From Phytophthora quininea (lineage: Eukaryota > Oomycota > Peronosporomycetes > Peronosporales > Peronosporaceae), in the NCBI GenBank assembly GCA_011947345.1, contig JAAVTG010000034.1, forward strand, positions 1 through 64,000: a DNA stretch of 64,000 nt, in the 5' to 3' direction. Both the position numbers and the translations under genes were made by a program. How positions within the stretch are numbered: the stretch's first letter is position 1; each line of letters begins with the position of its first letter. Below the pieces are notes generated by a model. That model was not told the origin of the DNA. It ran no database searches and was given only the letters and a program-made list of their open reading frames with translations. This document shows positions 43,300 through 53,787 of this stretch, piece by piece.

Positions 43300-44335
43300 T
43301 AGCTTTGCGGTGTTCGTCAGCAGAGCGCAACGAGATCCTTCAGCGAGTCCAACGGACAGAAAGCTCACATGACTGATCGCGCGGAACACGCCATTGAAGC
43401 AGCTGGGGTTTCCCTTCTCAGTCTGAAGTACATTGGCATTGTAGCAATACGGTTCCTGCAGAACCGGAAGTCGAGCTCTGCTGCATTTGAATTAAGTTTT
43501 TGATGGGCCCGAGCCTGTGCGGGGATACCGAGAGAGATTGGCGCGCTTTGACAGGCCGCAGCCGAATCGGCTGAGCCGATAGCTAAAGATTCACTAGACG
43601 GACAGCGAGATTGATCTCAGGATCGATCCATAACCGTACATGGCGATGGATCATGAGCTGCCATCTGATGCACAGCATGATCGTCGGGAGCTGAGAGCAG
43701 CGGCATGTGAGCAGCGGCACGACTCGTGCGTGGAGTAGAAGCCTCATTGCCGCATGAGGCTCCAACTCGACGCTGCAGCAACCTCAATAGCGACAGCAAA
43801 CTTGAATTCATCGTTTGGCTCTGGTAGCTCGTTTGTTTATTGAGTCCCATCCACGGATTGATCGGTTTGGCACACCTGATGGGGTTCCAACACGCAGACG
43901 TGTTGGTAGCCTGCATTTTCAATGCGCTGAGGCTGATCGCGCATAGCAGCCACGAACAGGGCAGCCTCTGACGGGTATCATGTCGATTGGGGAACAGACC
44001 CGGGAAATGGAACGACTTTCAGCTTCAACTTATTCCATAGTTACGCCAAGTAAAACGCTGCAGTACCCAATCAAACCCCGCAGCTTGCTAGCGGATCTCT
44101 AGCTATCGCGGCTGTCCTGCCGGCTTTAGCGTCACGCTGTACATCGTCTGTAGTCACGCTGGGATTCTCACGGGCTTCCAGCCTTGGTGCCAAATTAGCA
44201 TGGCGTCCTTTTGCAGCCGCTTCTCCAGCATGTCGATCAAGGTGAAGTAGATGTGGCTGTGAGATATCTACACTCTATGACTCGTATATGGACATCTATC
44301 TCCCTGGACACCATTCGCGAGCGACGTCAAAGCAA
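43300..44335. other. intergenic, no gene seen
   Basis: Only short frames without motifs are present, between two divergent paralogues. Confidence 0.45.
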
Positions 44336-44351
44336 CGTCATTTCCGAACTC
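44336..44351 (+). promoter_or_regulatory. weak Inr-like core promoter
   Basis: CGTCATTTCCGAACTC matches about 11 of 16 positions; it lies about 46 nt before the ATG at 44397. Confidence 0.4.
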
Positions 44352-44396
44352 GCCCGGCACGACGCACCTCAAAGACTCAGACCAAGCACGGCAACC

Positions 44397-44933
44397 ATGA
44401 AATTCTTTTCGACTGCCGCACTTGTCGCCGCCGTCTTCGGCTGCACCGATGCTCGCCAGATGCTGCGGTCCGCCTCCACCAAGGACGTCGACTTCTCAAC
44501 ACTGGTCGCCTCCGACTCCGACTCTGTCGGTTCAACGGAGCATAGACCGCTCGGTTCATTCGATGGGAGCATGGACGGGAGCTGCGGCGGTCGTCACCAC
44601 CACCACCATCATCACCATCACCACTCAGGCTCGTTCGACGGCAGTATCCCCGGCTGGCCTGGATCCTTTGATGGTAGCTTTCCTGGACCTCCTCCCGACT
44701 GGCACGGATCCTTTGACGGCAGCTTCGACGGTCCCTGCGGCCCTCCTAAGTGGCCTGCGTCATTCGACGGCAGCTTCCCTGGGCCTCCTCCCGGGTGGCA
44801 CGGGTCCTTTGATAGCAGTGTTGACGGCAGCTTCGATGGTCCTTGCCATGGCCACCACAAGTGGCCTGGATCCTTTGACGGCAGCCTTCACGGCAAAAAT
44901 CGCAACACAATCAAGGACGTCGGTGAAGACTAG
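44397..44933 (+). CDS. secreted FDGS-repeat protein with ten-His run
   Basis: This 178-residue protein has a signal peptide (MKFFSTAALVAAVFGCTDA) followed by RQMLRSASTKDVDF. The RxLR position holds QMLR (residues 21-24), against RMLR in the paralogue at 42789. The body repeats GSFDGS nine or so times with Trp/Pro spacers (PGPPPDWHG, PPKWPA), and a run of ten histidines follows GGR near residue 67. It ends NTIKDVGED. The 3' half and downstream DNA are duplicated at 31163. It is predicted to be secreted; the repeats resemble a low-complexity, possibly wall- or metal-interacting protein, and the role is unknown. Confidence 0.75.
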   Translation: MKFFSTAALVAAVFGCTDARQMLRSASTKDVDFSTLVASDSDSVGSTEHRPLGSFDGSMDGSCGGRHHHHHHHHHHSGSFDGSIPGWPGSFDGSFPGPPPDWHGSFDGSFDGPCGPPKWPASFDGSFPGPPPGWHGSFDSSVDGSFDGPCHGHHKWPGSFDGSLHGKNRNTIKDVGED

Positions 44934-46128
44934 ATATCGACACAACCTGTTGCCGCTGTGAGTCAGCAGCCATTGCTATGTCTTCGTGCGTTTGAAGTTG
45001 CTATGTGTCGAATATGTGTGGCGCACTCAATGTCGTTAGTGGCAGACAGAATACAATCCGTGTTGAGTTTGACCTTTTTCGTTTCTTTTCTCGTTAAGCC
45101 CACACAAGAACTAGACATCTACAACCATATCATTCGTTTCGTGTCAAAGCTACCAAAACTTACGGTCTCGTCCTCATCCAACTCGTTTACAGAGCCTTGA
45201 CCGTGCCCGCGGAACCACCCATGCCCGAGCCGCCAACGGGGCCCATGCCGGAGCCACCAAAACCCGAGCCGCCGAAGCCGCCGAAGCCGCCCATGCCACC
45301 GCCGCCCGTGGTCGTGCTCGTCGAGTCCGCCATGACGCCACCGTCGGCCGTGTACGTGCCCGCGGCGGTGATGGTCTGCGCTTGGGTCATGTCGACACCC
45401 ACCGAGATCCAGGCCAGCACGCCGTCCTCCACCGAGTCGCCCAGCAGCACGTACTCTAGCATGGGGTCGAAGTCCTCGGCCGCCTCCTCCGACAGAATCG
45501 AGTCGTCGGCGTTCGTCGTGAGCTCCTGCGTGTTGGTGCTGTAGGGACTCGTGGCCTCCACTTCGGTGATCAGGTCCTGGTCGAAGAAGATCTGACCAAC
45601 GTGCGACGCGTAGCCACCAGAGTACGTGTTGTTCTCGAGTAGTGTGCCGTTGTAGGTGCCCAAGATGTGGATGTGTGTGGCGCGGGACGTGTAGTGTCCT
45701 GGAAAGATGGACGTGTAGGACGCGATGCCGTCCGCGTCCGTCGGAGTCAGGCCTCTCAGGAAGGTCTTGTCGACATTGGTGGTGTCGGAGCTATCGCCGT
45801 TGCCGCTGGCCACGATACCCGAGTACACGCCCGTGGCGTTGCAGTGCCAGAAGTCGAGGTAGAGTCCCTCCACCGGCTCGCACGTGTTCACGTCGATGAT
45901 CTGCACTTCAGCGTACAGATCGACGCCCTCCTGGTCCTCACGGATGTCGGTGCGGATGAGCTCGCCGTTGACGTAGTACGGCCCCTGGGTCACCTCGGGC
46001 TCCAGGATGCAGCTGACGTCGTCGCCGAAGAGCTCGGTGGCGTTGGTGTCGGCGGTGAGGCCCGTCAGGTTGGACTTGTGGCTAGTGGCCAGCACGGTGT
46101 CGACGTCGAGGCGGCGACGACGACGCTC
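44429..46128. repeat. source block of the 31.2-kb duplication
   Basis: Near-identical to 31163-32858 (see that entry). Here the effector gene and the convergent dioxygenase are both complete, so this is the better preserved copy. Confidence 0.9.
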
Positions 46129-46869
46129 AGCGCGCAGACTGTCGGCCTTGGCGGCGCGACGGGCGATCGTGCGCTCCTGCAGACGACGCGAGGCTTCGGA
46201 GTTGGCGCAGTCCTTGAGCGAGCGCTTGCCCTCCGCCAGGAAGAGTTTGCGCTGTTCGGTGTGTGACGCCGCGCGGGCGTGGACGGGTTGTCCGGGGTGA
46301 GCGGCGGCGAAATCGGCGATGGTGAGGGCTGCAAGTGCGGCCACGACGCTGGTGGCGATGCGAACCATGGCGACGGTTGTTGTTGCAGTTGACGACGGTG
46401 GTGTTGTGTTGGTGGTGCGTGCAGGAGCTCGCTGGTTTGAGAATGAATGAGATCGAGGTGCGGCTCCATTTCCGAGGGTGGCCTGCTGCTTGGACCACCA
46501 GCATGAAGGGCGCCGTGGACTGGGTCGGCGACTCGACGCTGTCCAGCGGCGGCTTTCCAACAAAGATCCCCGTGGATTCGCTGTAAGCCGCACGTGATAC
46601 CCCGAGGTTCGTCCCTGTGGAGTCATGCGAACGTCCGTGGTGCAGTTCATACAGGCTGCGAGCTGTCAGCAGCTCGTGCTTGACACATCGCTCGTGTCGA
46701 GAAATTCGTGGCGTGCCGTTCAATCAGCTGGGCCGAGCTTATTAACGACCAGGTGGCAGGTATCACTCACGCGCAGTCCGAGTGCGACTGGCAGTGGACA
46801 CGGTCTGCTGGTAGGTTATCCATTTTGAACGTTGAGTGCTCCGATGTGTCGAGAGTCTCCGCCAGGCAT
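45183..46869. repeat. palindrome 1, left arm
   Basis: This arm is 1,687 bp and matches 47384-49070 in inverted orientation from the dioxygenase stop codon to CTCCGCCAGG upstream. Only about one mismatch is evident (AGCATGAAG against AGCACGAAG near 46500). Confidence 0.93.
45187..46368 (-). CDS. secreted intradiol ring-cleavage dioxygenase
   Basis: This 393-residue protein has an N-terminal signal peptide (MVRIATSVVAALAALTIADF) and a basic segment (about 60-87, ending RRRRRLDVD). The intradiol dioxygenase domain (about 115-330) has EVTQGPYYV, DFWHCNATGVYSG and FPGHYTSRATHIHI; Tyr182, Tyr226, His232 and His234 are the likely Fe(III) ligands. The family opens catechol-type rings between the hydroxyls; a secreted form may act on plant phenolics. 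A Gly-rich tail (GGMGGFGGFGG...) closes the protein. The ATG at 46368 is chosen for the leader, though the frame is open further upstream. It is convergent with the FDGS effector gene, with about 250 bp between stops. Confidence 0.85.
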   Translation of the reverse strand: MVRIATSVVAALAALTIADFAAAHPGQPVHARAASHTEQRKLFLAEGKRSLKDCANSEASRRLQERTIARRAAKADSLRAERRRRRLDVDTVLATSHKSNLTGLTADTNATELFGDDVSCILEPEVTQGPYYVNGELIRTDIREDQEGVDLYAEVQIIDVNTCEPVEGLYLDFWHCNATGVYSGIVASGNGDSSDTTNVDKTFLRGLTPTDADGIASYTSIFPGHYTSRATHIHILGTYNGTLLENNTYSGGYASHVGQIFFDQDLITEVEATSPYSTNTQELTTNADDSILSEEAAEDFDPMLEYVLLGDSVEDGVLAWISVGVDMTQAQTITAAGTYTADGGVMADSTSTTTGGGGMGGFGGFGGSGFGGSGMGPVGGSGMGGSAGTVKAL

Positions 46870-47383
46870 GCTGCTTTGGCTTGGCGTTCAACTTACAGAT
46901 CGTAGAAGAATAATCTTGGTTTAACGTTGTCATTGGTGAATAACAGCCAGCCTGCTGTTGTTGAGTGGTTGCAGCTGTTCGCAAACAGCTTTTACACGTT
47001 GGACATCGCGAAAAGGACCAAAAGCTGGATTAAGATCCGGTGTCGCGCCAGGATATTGTCAAGACCACAAATCGCAGGGCTGTCCTGTAGAAGTAGAAGC
47101 TTTTCGAAATGATAACAATGTTAAACGAGATTCTGATGCAAATCGCCGTGGTCAGCTGTCCCGGTAGTCGCACTTGCACCATTTTTACTCGTTTCGCTAG
47201 ACGGAGGAAATATCTCATGATCTGCACCAAGGCAAACCTCGGCGTTTTCCTATTGTTTGCCTCGGGGAGCCACGGCTTTGTTAGCGGGACTAACGTGCGC
47301 AACTTCCTCTCGCCAATGGTTTTGACCAAAAGGGCTTGTAGAGCAATCGATCACTCCCTACCCACGCCCTTGTCACAACCAAA
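46870..47383. other. palindrome 1 spacer
   Basis: About 515 bp of unique DNA between the arms, with overlapping short frames in both directions (47030-47329 minus the longest) and no recognised domain. Confidence 0.5.
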
Positions 47384-49070
47384 ATCCTGGCGGAGACTCT
47401 CGACACATCGGAGCACTCAACGTTCAAAATGGATAACCTACCAGCAGACCGTGTCCACTGCCAGTCGCACTCGGACTGCGCGTGAGTGATACCTGCCACC
47501 TGGTCGTTAATAAGCTCGGCCCAGCCGATTGAACGGCACGCCACGAATTTCTCGACACGAGCGATGTGTCAAGCACGAGCTGCTGACAGCTCGCAGCCTG
47601 TATGAACTGCACCACGGACGTTCGCATGACTCCACAGGGACGAACCTCGGGGTATCACGTGCGGCTTACAGCGAATCCACGGGGATCTTTGTTGGAAAGC
47701 CGCCGCTGGACAGCGTCGAGTCGCCGACCCAGTCCACGGCGCCCTTCGTGCTGGTGGTCCAAGCAGCAGGCCACCCTCGGAAATGGAGCCGCACCTCGAT
47801 CTCATTCATTCTCAAACCAGCGAGCTCCTGCACGCACCACCAACACAACACCACCGTCGTCAACTGCAACAACAACCGTCGCCATGGTTCGCATCGCCAC
47901 CAGCGTCGTGGCCGCACTTGCAGCCCTCACCATCGCCGATTTCGCCGCCGCTCACCCCGGACAACCCGTCCACGCCCGCGCGGCGTCACACACCGAACAG
48001 CGCAAACTCTTCCTGGCGGAGGGCAAGCGCTCGCTCAAGGACTGCGCCAACTCCGAAGCCTCGCGTCGTCTGCAGGAGCGCACGATCGCCCGTCGCGCCG
48101 CCAAGGCCGACAGTCTGCGCGCTGAGCGTCGTCGTCGCCGCCTCGACGTCGACACCGTGCTGGCCACTAGCCACAAGTCCAACCTGACGGGCCTCACCGC
48201 CGACACCAACGCCACCGAGCTCTTCGGCGACGACGTCAGCTGCATCCTGGAGCCCGAGGTGACCCAGGGGCCGTACTACGTCAACGGCGAGCTCATCCGC
48301 ACCGACATCCGTGAGGACCAGGAGGGCGTCGATCTGTACGCTGAAGTGCAGATCATCGACGTGAACACGTGCGAGCCGGTGGAGGGACTCTACCTCGACT
48401 TCTGGCACTGCAACGCCACGGGCGTGTACTCGGGTATCGTGGCCAGCGGCAACGGCGATAGCTCCGACACCACCAATGTCGACAAGACCTTCCTGAGAGG
48501 CCTGACTCCGACGGACGCGGACGGCATCGCGTCCTACACGTCCATCTTTCCAGGACACTACACGTCCCGCGCCACACACATCCACATCTTGGGCACCTAC
48601 AACGGCACACTACTCGAGAACAACACGTACTCTGGTGGCTACGCGTCGCACGTTGGTCAGATCTTCTTCGACCAGGACCTGATCACCGAAGTGGAGGCCA
48701 CGAGTCCCTACAGCACCAACACGCAGGAGCTCACGACGAACGCCGACGACTCGATTCTGTCGGAGGAGGCGGCCGAGGACTTCGACCCCATGCTAGAGTA
48801 CGTGCTGCTGGGCGACTCGGTGGAGGACGGCGTGCTGGCCTGGATCTCGGTGGGTGTCGACATGACCCAAGCGCAGACCATCACCGCCGCGGGCACGTAC
48901 ACGGCCGACGGTGGCGTCATGGCGGACTCGACGAGCACGACCACGGGCGGCGGTGGCATGGGCGGCTTCGGCGGCTTCGGCGGCTCGGGTTTTGGTGGCT
49001 CCGGCATGGGCCCCGTTGGCGGCTCGGGCATGGGTGGTTCCGCGGGCACGGTCAAGGCTCTGTAAACGGC
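47384..49070. repeat. palindrome 1, right arm
   Basis: Inverted copy of 45183-46869. Confidence 0.93.
47884..49065 (+). CDS. secreted intradiol dioxygenase, head-to-head copy
   Basis: It encodes the same 393-residue protein as 45187-46368 (identical by eye), in opposite orientation. The two genes are divergent, with about 1.5 kb between ATGs, and each has the same upstream region, CTCATTCATTCTCAAACC (about 47801), as a weak Inr-like candidate. Signal peptide, Fe ligands and Gly-rich tail are all present. Downstream DNA differs from the other copy right after the stop, so the duplication ended there. Confidence 0.85.
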   Translation: MVRIATSVVAALAALTIADFAAAHPGQPVHARAASHTEQRKLFLAEGKRSLKDCANSEASRRLQERTIARRAAKADSLRAERRRRRLDVDTVLATSHKSNLTGLTADTNATELFGDDVSCILEPEVTQGPYYVNGELIRTDIREDQEGVDLYAEVQIIDVNTCEPVEGLYLDFWHCNATGVYSGIVASGNGDSSDTTNVDKTFLRGLTPTDADGIASYTSIFPGHYTSRATHIHILGTYNGTLLENNTYSGGYASHVGQIFFDQDLITEVEATSPYSTNTQELTTNADDSILSEEAAEDFDPMLEYVLLGDSVEDGVLAWISVGVDMTQAQTITAAGTYTADGGVMADSTSTTTGGGGMGGFGGFGGSGFGGSGMGPVGGSGMGGSAGTVKAL

Positions 49071-49867
49071 TAGTGCGACGGGATATCCTTTCCTGAGGCT
49101 GTTTTTTTCGGTTGAGTTAGGCCGCGCAAATCTATGTTCACTTTGAAATGTACAACCATTGCAAGGCAACTACCTGAAAGAAGATCCGGAAATTGGCTTA
49201 AAGGATGAGATGGCACATTCCTAGCTCTAGGAAACTAGTTTATTTTGGCTTGATGGCCGGAATTTCAGTGTCTTTGCATCTATCAGCGAGGTATAGGACT
49301 CTGTGGCTGTTTCACAACACATACCGACATATAGATCATATCACACTACGACAAAAGCGATCAGTTTCCACCTCTGACAAAAGCTGGCATCGTTGATACA
49401 AAGGTGCAAGCAGCTGTGCAGTAGCAACGAGTGCGTTGCCATGTTAAACAACGTCAGTCCTGCAAATCATGGCCACGTTTCACCAGTAGAACGAAAGTCC
49501 CGACGGGATTTGTTCCTGGTGCTTCAACAGGAACGCGATCGCACCTCGGAGTGGTGGTGAGGCTTTCAGTTGCGACCGTATCTTAGCAGTGTTCGACATC
49601 CGATACCGGTCGATGCGAGTCGCACCATGTCCAAATAATTCCTGCCAGGTGATCCTTAATCACCTGAGAGCGATATGTCGAGCACAAACTCTGTGGATGC
49701 AAAAACGACGTTTGCCACAACGGGTTTCGCCTTGGCGATTAATGACGGCCAATGCCACCGGAATTGAACTGAATACCACCTACTACTAACGAATTTGTTG
49801 CTGGAAAACATCCGAGCAGATAGAACTAAGCTTTGATCTTTACCGGTCGGCCAGCATTTCAACATCA
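49071..49867. other. no gene seen
   Basis: Short frames only. A minus frame at 49656-49865 (MLKCWPTGKDQSLVLSARMF) has no known motif. Confidence 0.4.
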
Positions 49868-49971
49868 GAAATGGAGCCGCACCTCGATCTCATTCATTCT
49901 CAAACCAGCGAGCTCCTGCACGCACCACCAACACAACACCACCGTCGTCAACTGCAACAACAACCGTCGCC

Positions 49972-51231
49972 ATGGTTCGCATCGCCACCAGCGTCGTGGC
50001 CGCACTTGCAGCCCTCACCATCGCCGATTTCGCCGCCGCTCACCCCGGACAACCCGTCCACGCCCGCGCGGCGTCACACACCGAACAGCGCAAACTCTTC
50101 CTGGCGGAGGGCAAGCGCTCGCTCAAGGACTGCGCCAACTCCGAAGCCTCGCGTCGTCTGCAGGAGCGCACGATCGCCCGTCGCGCCGCCAAGGCCGACA
50201 GTCTGCGCGCTGAGCGTCGTCGTCGCCGCCTCGACGTCGACACCGTGCTGGCCACTAGCCACAAGTCCAACCTGACGGGCCTCACCGCCGACACCAACGC
50301 CACCGAGCTCTTCGGCGACGACGTCAGCTGCATCCTGGAGCCCGAGGTGACCCAGGGGCCGTACTACGTCAACGGCGAGCTCATCCGCACCGACATCCGT
50401 GAGGACCAGGAGGGCGTCGATCTGTACGCTGAAGTGCAGATCATCGACGTGAACACGTGCGAGCCGGTGGAGGGACTCTACCTCGACTTCTGGCACTGCA
50501 ACGCCACGGGCGTGTACTCGGGTATCGTGGCCAGCGGCAACGGCGATAGCTCCGACACCACCAATGTCGACAAGACCTTCCTGAGAGGCCTGACTCCGAC
50601 GGACGCGGACGGCATCGCGTCCTACACGTCCATCTTTCCAGGACACTACACGTCCCGCGCCACACACATCCACATCTTGGGCACCTACAACGGCACACTA
50701 CTCGAGAACAACACGTACTCTGGTGGCTACGCGTCGCACGTTGGTCAGATCTTCTTCGACCAGGACCTGATCACCGAAGTGGAGGCCACGAGTCCCTACA
50801 GCACCAACACGCAGGAGCTCACGACGAACGCCGACGACTCGATTCTGTCGGAGGAGGCGGCCGAGGACTTCGACCCCATGCTAGAGTACGTGCTGCTGGG
50901 CGACTCGGTGGAGGACGGCGTGCTGGCCTGGATCTCGGTGGGTGTCGACATGACCCAAGCGCAGACCATCACCGCCGCGGGCACGTACACGGCCGATGGT
51001 GGCGTCATGGCAGACTCTCCAGGGGAGGCATGGTTGGTCCTTCTCAGTTTGGTAGCTCTGACATGGGTCCGTTCGACGGCTCCGGATTTGACGGATCTAG
51101 CGGCTTCCCCGACGGCAGTTTCGACGCTTTCTCGTCCGAATCGACGGATACCACGCAGAGCACAACCACGGGAAGTGTCGATGAAGATGCTTCAGAGCCG
51201 TCCTGCGGTTTGCGCAAGCGTCACTGATTAA
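49972..51231 (+). pseudogene. dioxygenase chimera with swapped 3' end
   Basis: Homology to the other copies begins at 49868 (leader and 5' UTR included) and stops abruptly after GGVMADS at about 51017. The catalytic domain with all Fe ligands is intact, but the Gly-rich tail is replaced. In the fused frame the last 70 codons are compositionally odd (PGEAWLVLLSLVALTWV). The next frame, however, reads GGMVGPSQFGSSDMGPFDGSGFDGS to CGLRKRH, a proper FDGS/Gly-rich tail. A paralogous 3' end has thus been joined out of frame. The enzyme domain could still fold, so this may be an active variant with a new C-terminus. Confidence 0.7.
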
Positions 51232-51643
51232 ACTCATGTGTCAGCGAGTAGCTGCCGTCGCGCCGTCTTTCGCGAGATCCTGTGAACAAAGAATTGTGTT
51301 TGTGGCGTAGTCTTGTCTCCTCGTAGATGATCGTCCATATCCGTAAAACAATAAATAAAAACGTGATTCCTTTCAACTTGGCACCAAAGTGTGGTGAAAC
51401 GCAGAACATGGATTAAGCCGCGGTCAACGCACGCCCGAGATCGACACCAGCTCATCTTGACACTGCTACAATTGAAACGGATACCTCATATGCAGACCAT
51501 ATGTCGCTTCAGCAGCAAACCGTGACGACGTGTTGCAGTGGTTAGCAGAAAGTATATGTTTGAGCCGTGCGGAGAGATGTACTGTTATTCGCAGATACCT
51601 CCGACTTGCGTCGCCACCGACATCCTAGCAATTCGCTCGCGTT
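51232..51643. other. 3' flank, no gene seen
   Basis: Untranslated-like sequence between the chimera and palindrome 2; AATAAATAAAAA at about 51350 could serve polyadenylation. Confidence 0.4.
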
Positions 51644-51816
51644 TTGCTGGTCGACCGGCCGTTTTCTTCCTGTCACTTTTATGTCCGAAGATCGGCGATC
51701 GATTAAAAATCTCATCAGAACGGTATTACATCCTGATAGCTTTCATTTCAATGACAATGACAATTCATGCCAACACGCAGCTTAATCGTCGCTGCTCATA
51801 CTCGCTTTTGACTAGA

Positions 51817-52740
51817 CTACACAATTCTGATGCGCGTGCTGCGCGTCGACGTCAGGGCCTCGCGCTTCCTCTTGGTTCGCCGGTGCTGCTCCTGCTCGAC
51901 CGTGCGTTTCACAACTCTGTTGACAAGCCAGCGAACGACGCGCTGGTGGTTTTGACTTACGGCGATCTGAATGGCTACGCGACAGTTATACATTTCTCCG
52001 TCGACCTCCAGCTCCTGCGCGTTAGCGAACAGCCACTTGACGACGTTCAGCTGGCCGCACCTGGCCGCCACGAGCATGGCCTGCAGCGCGCTGTCGGTCT
52101 GCCGGCCGTGCTGGTACAGCCAAGCCACGACGCGGGCGTGACCCAGCTCCGCAGCCTTGAGCATGGCGACGCCGGCGCTGTCATGGTAGCCGTGCTTGCA
52201 GAGCCACTTCACCGTGCACAGCTTGTCGTGCGCGGCAGCACCCTCCAGCGCTGCAGGCGAGCAGGACTCGCGGCCGTGCTCGTGCAGCCAGCGCAGCACG
52301 CGGACGTGGCCGCACTGGGCAGCGAGGTCCAGCGTCGACGAGCTGAAGCCCTCGCTGTAGTGACCGTACAGCCAGACAACGGCGTCGAGCCGGCCGTGCT
52401 GCGCCGCGCGGTCGATGGGGCTTAGACAGCCCTCTCGCAAGTTGGAGAAGTCTGTCTGGTGGTGCTTCACCAGCCACCGCAGGACGTGCACGTGTCCTGC
52501 CATGGCGGCGATGTGGACGGCCATCCGCCGAGTCTGCGCATTGCTGCGGCTGTAGAGGTAGCCGAGCGCCCGGGCGGAGGCCCCGGTCTCGCACGCGCGC
52601 AACAGTGAGACGCTCGGAGAGAACGTGTCCAGGAACCCGTCTAGCAGCGTCTCCACGTGGGTCAAAATGTCGCCCCCAACTGGCAGACGTTCGCGACAGA
52701 CTGCCCTGACGGCCGTGAGGATCGGAGGTGAGTCGGACAT
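51817..52740 (-). CDS. ankyrin-repeat protein, left-arm copy
   Basis: This 307-residue protein starts MSDSPPILTAVRAVCRERLP. It has about six oomycete-type ankyrin units (AAQHGRLDAVVWLYGHYSEG, AAQCGHVRVLRWLHEHGRES, AAELGHARVVAWLYQHGRQ) from about residue 70 to 270 and a basic C-terminus (RRTKRKREALTSTRSTRIR) that could be a nuclear signal. No leader peptide, so it is intracellular. The ORF is identical to that at 58918-59841. Its relative at 37475-38918 is broken. Confidence 0.85.
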   Translation of the reverse strand: MSDSPPILTAVRAVCRERLPVGGDILTHVETLLDGFLDTFSPSVSLLRACETGASARALGYLYSRSNAQTRRMAVHIAAMAGHVHVLRWLVKHHQTDFSNLREGCLSPIDRAAQHGRLDAVVWLYGHYSEGFSSSTLDLAAQCGHVRVLRWLHEHGRESCSPAALEGAAAHDKLCTVKWLCKHGYHDSAGVAMLKAAELGHARVVAWLYQHGRQTDSALQAMLVAARCGQLNVVKWLFANAQELEVDGEMYNCRVAIQIAVSQNHQRVVRWLVNRVVKRTVEQEQHRRTKRKREALTSTRSTRIRIV

Positions 52741-53787
52741 CGGACGATAGACGGACGCAACGCGACGAGGATTTCACTATTGCTTTTGGGCGTTATTTCT
52801 CTGTCTACTCCTGCACCTTGAGGACTTACGATCTATCTCTCTTGCAGTCACGCACCTGGCTAAAGGTAAAACCCTGCGCTGGTGGAGAGTCGAAGAGGAA
52901 GATCTGCGCCCGAAGAGGAGAATTGGAGAATGACCTCTGGCGGCGAGGGTGGCGAAGGCAGCGGCGCCTCCTGGCCTGGGTACAGCGCGCGAACGCGAAA
53001 CGTGACGGGAGCGTGTCGAAGAAGCTAATTGAAGTTGGTATAGGCGCTGAAACTGCGCAGTGCAACTCTCAAACTGCGGCTCGCATTCTGGAAGACCAGA
53101 ATCTGGCCGACCAGAATCATTTTGACTTGGTGTTTGTATGGTTCGAATTGAAACGGCTGATCATTTGATTTTTGTATGCTCCAAGTTGAAACGGCCGCTA
53201 ACTTACGTTTTGTATTGACGTGGCAGCTCACTTGGCCTTTGTATGCGAATGGCGAAATGCTTAAGTGGGTCTCGAACGATGACATCGTGGGCAGCGATAC
53301 CAGCACGTGCCCAGCACAGAGAAAGCCAAGAATCTGTGGTTTCTGCTAGCGCTATCGACATCCTACAGAGTCAGCGGGCTGGAGATGCTCTGACGCTAGC
53401 TACCATTGTTTGCTGTGTGTGTAGCTAGCTAGACGAATTATCCTCCATCATAGCTTCGTCATGTTGAAGTGGATTTGAGGAGGCAATCATGTTGCCAATG
53501 TTTGCCTCCATCCGCGGCTCCGAGCTGGTCATGCTGTCGACTTCTTCTCCACTTCGATGAGGCCACTGCGAATGTGCACCTCCTGGAAACCGTTCAGTGC
53601 TAGCTCTCTCGCGGCGGGCATTGTTGGCGCCGACGGCGCTGCCCCGAATCCAGGAAAGAAACTGCAGTGTCGGCAGAAGACGAACAAGCCTCTAACGCTT
53701 CGGAAATGAATCGATTCCTCACAATTAGGATACTAGCACGATGCAACTAACTCTACGATCGACACTGCAGAAACTCGGTCCCGTCCA
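52741..53787. other. region between the two arm genes
   Basis: It holds the 5' flanks of the ankyrin gene and the 3' flank of the secreted gene. A 146-codon frame (52728-53168, plus) is antisense to the 5' flank and has no recognised domain. CCGACGGCG near 53635 is the site at which the other arm received a LINE. Confidence 0.45.

Noticed and set aside
44600..44640. Ten-histidine run as a cloning-tag or vector contaminant
   Set aside because: It uses mixed CAC/CAT codons, sits inside a repeat-rich native gene, occurs in two genomic copies, and the paralogue at 42789 has shorter His-rich spacers.
45667..46266. 199-codon plus-strand frame opposite the dioxygenase (also mirrored at 47986-48585 and 50074-50673)
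   Set aside because: It is the antisense shadow of the GC-rich dioxygenase gene; it is conserved only because the sense gene is, and it has no promoter or domain.
52728..53168. 146-codon frame antisense to the ankyrin 5' flank (mirrored at 58490-58930)
   Set aside because: It overlaps the ankyrin start and 5' flank on the other strand, has no domain, and its conservation follows from the palindrome.
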